19,840 nucleotides of DNA from Saprospiraceae bacterium. Lineage in GTDB: Bacteria > Bacteroidota > Bacteroidia > Chitinophagales > Saprospiraceae. The position numbers were made by a program, and so were the translations under genes. Positions within the stretch are counted from its first letter, which is position 1, and each line of letters begins with the position of its first letter. Below, piece by piece: positions 15,901-19,840 of this stretch. The notes beneath the pieces were generated by a model. It ran no database searches, had not been told where the DNA came from, and was given only the letters and a program-made list of their open reading frames with translations. Where the stretch lies: contig JADZBJ010000367.1 of NCBI GenBank assembly GCA_020852155.1, positions 1-19,840 on the forward strand, read 5' to 3'.

Positions 15901-17673
15901 TTAAAATTCTCTGGATAAAGCAAGGCCAAAACGATAGTATTGCTGAGGCGAAGCGCCTGTCTCCGGCACCCTGACTCCTCCTGCTCCTTCCAAATTAATA
16001 TCAAACCCCTCCCTAATACCCAAACCTATACTCCCCCCGCCTTCGGCATAAGGCAATGCACCGAATGTTCCGGATGATACCTCACTAAGTCCGATTCCAC
16101 CTCCTTCACCAAACAACCCGAAACGCGCATGATATTCTTCCGAACTTGTGGTTAAATTCAGCCCGGCCCGCATTCCTAATAAAAGCGAATGTATAGGTGT
16201 GTATGTACTATTAAAGCCAACTGCACCAGTAATACGTGGCCCTAACATAAGTTCTACTCTTCGCAGACGATCAAGAGGAATACCAAAGTCAAGGCCAATT
16301 TGATAATAAAAACTACCACGGGCGCCAATGATCCCTCCCAAACCAAGACTGGGTGAGATACTTATCAAAAGCGGGCGCGACTCTTCGACAATACTGAAAT
16401 TACAAGATGGAAATTGCCTGTTTAGCCAAGCTGCGATATGTGAAAAATGGCGTGCGTGCATCATGCTCCTACGCCGGAAAGATGATGAGGACGACATGAT
16501 AGACCAATCAGACTCATTTACGCGCTCGTCAGGGCGGGCAGTACCTCCCGGGCCATTATCGTCCTCATACTCGTCAGCAGCACCCAGTACAATATGCCCC
16601 ATTTCATGCCAAATAGTCCATTCATCGGCATCTGAGCCAATATGTCCTGCATTTTCTCTGGCATAACTCCGCCCTAATTCTACTTGGGTTGCATAAGGCC
16701 CATTGCCTTCAACTGCTATGATACGAACGTTAATGTCGCGACCTGCACACGATTGTGTACATCCTTCACTTTGATTTGACCGAATATGAATCCATCCATT
16801 TAATCTTTCATTTCCGATACTTAGGATTCTTCTTTTGGTTTCATCAAATTGATCTGAAGGTAGACGATTGGTGCCTGATGCTGGCACGAAATTAATTTCC
16901 ATCGTTGCGGTAACTTCACATGTTCTGGTATTGTACTGAAGCAGTGATGGGCGCAGACGACTATATCGCTCATCGCCAATTCGTTGCACACGCTCGCTGA
17001 CTACATCGCCATCTTGTGTTTCTGTGCCAGCTACATCCTGACCTGTTTGCCCAGGCCAGGGCTGAAAATCTGATCGCTGCACCATCCTTTGCACGCCACC
17101 CTGCTGCACCGTATGCACCAGTTCGTGTGCGAGTAGCCTTTTGCCTTCGTCCGTACCCGGTTGGTATTCGCCTTTTCCGAACACCACATTATTCCCGCTG
17201 GTATAAGCCCGCGCCTGAATCGCTGAAGCGCTTTCTGCGGCTTTTCCATCCGTGTGAATACGCACGTTTGAAAAATCCGCCCCCATGCGGCTGCTCATGT
17301 ATTGTTGCGTATTGGCATCCATAGACTGACCGCTGCCGGAACTTAGAACATCATTGACAATGGACGGGGCTGTATGTCCGTAAGTGTCACTGCTACCCGA
17401 TTCTTTGCGCTGAATGCCTTCTTCTTCTTTGCGTTTTTCCTCACAATGTGCGCAGGCCCGTTGTACGCCTGGCGAGAACATCCGTTGCACGGCGGATGCA
17501 TTGCCTTGTCGCATACGCATAACTTTGTCGGCTACCGCATCAGCTTCCTGCTCGTACTGGTCGCCGGGTTGGTTGACGGTGAGTTTGGGCTGAAAGAAGG
17601 GCTTGGCCGCCGTCGTTGCCGACTGATTTTGTGCGCTGGTTTTATTGTTGGGTAAAAACGAGTGTTGTCGCAT
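15901..17673 (-). CDS. DUF4157 protein with a second HExxH metalloprotease-like domain and beta-rich C-terminus, putative injection-system cargo
   Basis: This protein has 590 residues and no signal peptide. Residues 25-90 are a linker-rich start (FFQPKLTVNQPGDQYEQEADAVADKVM, typical of DUF4157 proteins) with a CAHC pair (74-77). The DUF4157 domain (about 100-200) ends with the zincin motif AHELVH (His183, Glu184, His187) and GGVQRMVQR. A second zincin-like domain follows: WHEMGHIVLGAADEY (His356, Glu357, His360, Asp367), a Met-turn-like SIMS (Met393) and HARH, like metzincin or M64 peptidases. From about 435 the chain alternates beta strands and Gly-rich turns and ends in Phe590, as outer-membrane barrels do. 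DUF4157 proteins are known companions of eCIS; cargo or toxin function is inferred. G+C falls sharply after residue 200. Its N-terminal module closely matches that of the gene at 19008. Confidence 0.9.
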   Translation of the reverse strand: MRQHSFLPNNKTSAQNQSATTAAKPFFQPKLTVNQPGDQYEQEADAVADKVMRMRQGNASAVQRMFSPGVQRACAHCEEKRKEEEGIQRKESGSSDTYGHTAPSIVNDVLSSGSGQSMDANTQQYMSSRMGADFSNVRIHTDGKAAESASAIQARAYTSGNNVVFGKGEYQPGTDEGKRLLAHELVHTVQQGGVQRMVQRSDFQPWPGQTGQDVAGTETQDGDVVSERVQRIGDERYSRLRPSLLQYNTRTCEVTATMEINFVPASGTNRLPSDQFDETKRRILSIGNERLNGWIHIRSNQSEGCTQSCAGRDINVRIIAVEGNGPYATQVELGRSYARENAGHIGSDADEWTIWHEMGHIVLGAADEYEDDNGPGGTARPDERVNESDWSIMSSSSSFRRRSMMHARHFSHIAAWLNRQFPSCNFSIVEESRPLLISISPSLGLGGIIGARGSFYYQIGLDFGIPLDRLRRVELMLGPRITGAVGFNSTYTPIHSLLLGMRAGLNLTTSSEEYHARFGLFGEGGGIGLSEVSSGTFGALPYAEGGGSIGLGIREGFDINLEGAGGVRVPETGASPQQYYRFGLALSREF

Positions 17674-17755
17674 GGCAAATGGTTTTAGAGAAGGGTCAAT
17701 CTCCGCGTCGAATAATGTGCCGGAGGTCTGCTCAGACAGATATTACCGCTCTTTG

Positions 17756-18214
17756 TCAGATGGGTATCAATTTATCAAAAACGATTTTCACGATCAGGTC
17801 GAGTGCCGCCTTGCGGAATTTTTCCAGTTCGGCCATCGTCACACCGGCTTGTGTGAGCGCGGCCATTTCGATGAGGCGCATTTTATCGCCCACGAGTTCG
17901 GCAAATTCTTCTTCGCTGATGCGCCCGCGCAGGCGTTCGGCGCCGAGTCGTTTGATGTCGGCTTCGATGGTATTTTTCAGGTTTGCAATATCACTTTTGG
18001 CGGCTTCAAAGCGATCCTTGAAACGTCGGCGACCGCTGGCGGCGATGCTTTTGAAGGCGTCGGCAACGACCTTGTCCACACGTTCGGTCGGGTCGGTGGG
18101 CAGTTCTTTTTTGGGTCGAGGTGTTGATTTGGGCTTATCGGATTTAGGTTTACCCGATTGGGTTTTATTGCTGCTGCGCGTTTTGTCTGCGCCGGTCATT
18201 TTATCTTTTGCCAT
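17756..18214 (-). CDS. Small Lys-rich helical protein, unknown function
   Basis: This protein has 152 residues. The first 40 are disordered and rich in Lys, Ser, Pro and Thr (KTRSSNKTQSGKPKSDKPKS). The rest is predicted almost wholly helical, with heptad-like charge patterns (RRRFKDRFEAAKSDIANLKNTIEADIKRL), ending in a hydrophobic helix LDLIVKIVFDKLIPI. No signal peptide, no known motif and no cysteine were seen. It lies 82 bp upstream of the second DUF4157 gene and could be a coiled-coil adaptor or structural piece of the block, but nothing proves this. The start at 18214 is preceded on the coding strand by AATCCTGAT with a 6-nt spacer. The 82-bp gap downstream holds nothing recognisable. 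Confidence 0.75.
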   Translation of the reverse strand: MAKDKMTGADKTRSSNKTQSGKPKSDKPKSTPRPKKELPTDPTERVDKVVADAFKSIAASGRRRFKDRFEAAKSDIANLKNTIEADIKRLGAERLRGRISEEEFAELVGDKMRLIEMAALTQAGVTMAELEKFRKAALDLIVKIVFDKLIPI

Positions 18215-18220
18215 GATTGG

Positions 18221-18347
18221 ATCAGGATTTTTCTGATGTAATACCCGGATTTAAGTGATTTTGAAGGATTTCAAGAAATTACAGACGCGAGTCGTTCAAA
18301 ATCACTTTGGGTTGACTATAGGATTTGCAGGAATTGATTTTTCAGGA
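18221..18347. repeat. Dispersed intergenic repeat, copy 3 (AATCCTG and ACAGACGCGAGTCGTT type)
   Basis: ATCAGGATT (18221-18229) is followed by ACCCGGATTTAAGTGATTTT, then TTACAGACGCGAGTCGTT and CAAAATCACTTTGGGTTGACTATA-like sequence, matching copy 1 upstream of mrdA over about 80 bp; the end (18321-18350) returns to AGGATTT/TTCAGGATTTT strings. It occupies the gap between the lipoprotein-like gene and the Lys-rich gene. Confidence 0.75.
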
Positions 18348-18361
18348 TTTTGTCCAGCGCG

Positions 18362-18841
18362 TTATTCGCCTTCGTTTTTCAGTTTGGCCCCTTCGAGTTT
18401 CAGGATTTCATCCAGGGCTGCGGCGATGTTTTTCTTTTTTTCTTCGAGATAGACAGCGCCGACTTTTCCTTCTTTTTTCCATTTTTCAAAAAATGGCGGC
18501 AGAATGGCTTTGGTGCCGGGTTGGGCGTTGTCGTCCATGAGTAGTTGCCACTGGCGGATGGTGAGTTTGTTTTGGCGGCGAATTTTCTGGCGTTCGTAGA
18601 GCGACCAGGCGGAGGCCATGACCTGATCGGCTTCCTTACTGTGTTCGCTGTACTGGTCGGTGGCGGCGTGATCCATCAGCACCAGGCACGAACTTTTCAG
18701 TTCGGCGGCGTCTTTGAATGTTTCTGCGTCGTAGAGGCTGATGAGGGGTGTCATGCAGGCGTTTTGGAGCGCCAAAAAAGCAAACAATAACAGCGTGCGG
18801 AAGCCCGGCGTCGGGGCCGGAAGGGTGAGAATGTTTTTCAT
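18362..18841 (-). CDS. Small putative lipoprotein of unknown function
   Basis: This protein has 159 residues. The N-terminus MKNILTLPAPTPGFRTLLLFAFLALQNAC has a basic start, a hydrophobic core and a Cys at 29, suggestive of a lipoprotein signal, although Gln-Asn-Ala before the Cys is not a classical lipobox; Bacteroidota lipoboxes are looser. The rest is hydrophilic and helical (SLYERQKIRRQNKLTIRQWQLLMDD, then a C-terminal KKKNIAAALDEILKLEGAKLKNEGE). No enzyme motif. It lies between the first DUF4157 gene and the Lys-rich protein on the same strand. A signal-bearing envelope protein in the middle of putative cargo genes suggests an anchor or immunity-like role, but that is only a possibility. 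Confidence 0.75.
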   Translation of the reverse strand: MKNILTLPAPTPGFRTLLLFAFLALQNACMTPLISLYDAETFKDAAELKSSCLVLMDHAATDQYSEHSKEADQVMASAWSLYERQKIRRQNKLTIRQWQLLMDDNAQPGTKAILPPFFEKWKKEGKVGAVYLEEKKKNIAAALDEILKLEGAKLKNEGE

Positions 18842-18931
18842 TGCGATCGGGTTGAAAAGGTTGAAAAATTTGGTGCTGCAATTTAGGGGTTTTTGTTATA
18901 TGTTTTTGGGGTGGTAATCTAAAGTTTATAG

Positions 18932-18986
18932 ACTCGCGAGGTGGAACCTCGCGCGAGCGCGGCACGAGGAAGAACCTCGCGCGAGC
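18932..18986. repeat. Two copies of the palindromic element upstream of the lipoprotein-like gene
   Basis: The first copy contains CGCGAGGTGGAACCTCGCG, an 8-bp perfect stem around GGA; the second has CGAGGAAGAACCTCG, a 5-bp stem with an AAGAA loop. They lie between the stop of the partial DUF4157 gene (19008) and the start of the lipoprotein-like gene (18841). The rest of that gap, 18842-18931, is A+T-rich and shows nothing else. Confidence 0.88.
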
Positions 18987-19007
18987 CTATAATCCAAGTC
19001 TTTGGTT

Positions 19008-19840
19008 CTATTTTTTATCAGAATCTTTTATGGGCTGAGGCACTCCGGCACAACTCTGATTATCGGGTGTCAAAGCATTAACTCCAACACTAAAATCGGC
19101 ACATTTACCGCTGTGAAATATTGAACTCGGGTCATTGGGATCTAAGTAGAGAACTCGCCCTCTGGAAAAAATATTTTTGTTGGATAAACTCCATTCGATA
19201 CACCACTTAACTTCATCTTTAAATCCCTTTACACATACTTGAAATGCACTACTTATGCTATCCAAAAATGCTTGTCCAGTACCTGCATGGCATCCAACTA
19301 ATATGATTCTTGCGCCGGCGGCGAATTTTTTTCTCAATCCGACTATAGTAGATTGATTTTGCGACAATGTTGTAGCGTTAATGCCATTTTCATCTTTTAC
19401 AAAATCCACATCAGGAGGGTTCTGAACCATTATTTTTCCTCCAAAAGAAAAAAATGAACTATTGGCATGACCGATTAGATATAAGTCTTTGATAGAACCA
19501 TCAGCCTTTTTCCCCAATTCTGCTAAAAAATCAGCGAAATTACTTGCAGGCACTCCTCCTCCTGAGTCCCCTGCCGTTTTGTTAAAATCAGTAGTAGATG
19601 GTGTCCACTTACCAGCTTGTGCGCTGTCCGCTTCGAGGCTATTATTCGAATAGGGATTACTATATCCTCCTCCGTATATGACATCTCGCTGCACCATCCT
19701 TTGCACACCCCCCTGCTGCCCCACATGCACCAACTCATGCGCCAGCAAACGCTTCCCCTCGTCAGAGCCGGGCTGATATTCCCCTTGTCCGAACACGATA
19801 TTATTCCCGCTCGTATAAGCCCGCGCCTGAATGGCCGAAG
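19008..19840 (-). CDS. DUF4157 protein with His/Cys (clan CD-like) C-terminal domain, putative injection-system cargo (5' end beyond window)
   Basis: The minus-strand frame stays open to the right edge, so the start is outside; 277 codons are visible. The first 51 are the end of a DUF4157 domain: SAIQARAYTSGNNIVFG, GEYQPGSDEGKRL, the zincin motif AHELVH and GGVQRMVQR. The remaining 225 residues form a different domain: a helix FADFLAELGKKADG, then LYLIGHANSSFFSFGG (candidate His at 19467-19469) and ARIILVGCHAGTGQAFLDSI (candidate Cys at 19290-19292). A strand ending in GH and a later strand ending in GC is the layout of clan CD caspase-like peptidases and of DUF4347-like domains. Peptidase activity is not proven. 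No transmembrane segment. The domain is much lower in G+C than the DUF4157 part. It is the first gene of the visible accessory block. Confidence 0.85.
   Translation of the reverse strand, partial: SAIQARAYTSGNNIVFGQGEYQPGSDEGKRLLAHELVHVGQQGGVQRMVQRDVIYGGGYSNPYSNNSLEADSAQAGKWTPSTTDFNKTAGDSGGGVPASNFADFLAELGKKADGSIKDLYLIGHANSSFFSFGGKIMVQNPPDVDFVKDENGINATTLSQNQSTIVGLRKKFAAGARIILVGCHAGTGQAFLDSISSAFQVCVKGFKDEVKWCIEWSLSNKNIFSRGRVLYLDPNDPSSIFHSGKCADFSVGVNALTPDNQSCAGVPQPIKDSDKK

Noticed and set aside
18636..18965. Minus-strand frame beginning SREVPPR across the palindromic repeats
   Set aside because: It overlaps the lipoprotein-like gene in another frame and its start is inside the repeat element; only the 159-residue frame has a signal-like N-terminus and coherent helices.

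Overview
The window comes from a Bacteroidota genome, most likely a free-living member of the Saprospiria/Lewinella type, though that placement is a guess from content. The evidence is a very long PorU2-type C25 peptidase of the type IX secretion system, a succinylase-type dapD, and Bacteroidota-style leaders without clear Shine-Dalgarno sites. There are many short palindromic or A+T-rich repeats between genes. Almost everything is on the minus strand; only one convincing gene lies on the plus strand.

Left part (1-9.4 kb), housekeeping and cell surface: the 5' portion of a penicillin-binding protein 2 gene (mrdA, running off the left edge), dapD for lysine/meso-DAP synthesis, a Gfo/Idh/MocA-type NAD(P) oxidoreductase, and the 1667-residue porU2. 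The space between dapD and the oxidoreductase (about 340 bp) holds three copies of a CACAGAG-rich hairpin repeat and no gene. Between porU2 and the plus-strand gene is a divergent intergenic region bounded by a 46-bp inverted repeat with 45/46 identity.

Middle (9.6-11.6 kb): a plus-strand alpha/alpha-toroid-like protein of unknown function, overlapping tail to tail by 43 bp with a minus-strand protein that has a peptidoglycan-binding-like N-terminus and a His...SAGC C-terminus.

Right part (10.6-19.84 kb), accessory block on the minus strand. In transcription order (right to left) it encodes: a DUF4157 protein with a His/Cys (clan CD-like) C-terminal domain (5' end outside the window), a small probable lipoprotein, a small Lys-rich helical protein, a second DUF4157 protein with a second zincin domain and a beta-rich C-terminus, an AAA+ ATPase, a three-helix membrane protein, a subtilisin-like protein that has lost two of its three catalytic residues, and the peptidoglycan-binding/SAGC protein. 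DUF4157 proteins next to an AAA+ ATPase are the usual company of extracellular contractile injection systems (eCIS). No sheath, tube, spike or baseplate gene is visible here, so the reading is 'cargo/accessory arm of an eCIS-like locus whose structural genes would lie beyond the right edge', which is inference.

The most unusual points are: (1) the two DUF4157 proteins share a near-identical N-terminal module and switch at exactly the same residue to unrelated, much more A+T-rich C-terminal domains; (2) the subtilase has Asp-to-Ser and Ser-to-Cys substitutions at the catalytic positions; (3) a palindromic element with core CGAGGTGGAACCTCG occurs both between genes of this block and in frame inside the subtilase linker, where it encodes SREVPPRAII; (4) most gaps between genes carry a distinct structured repeat, and an AATCCTGAT element sits 0-6 nt before four start codons.
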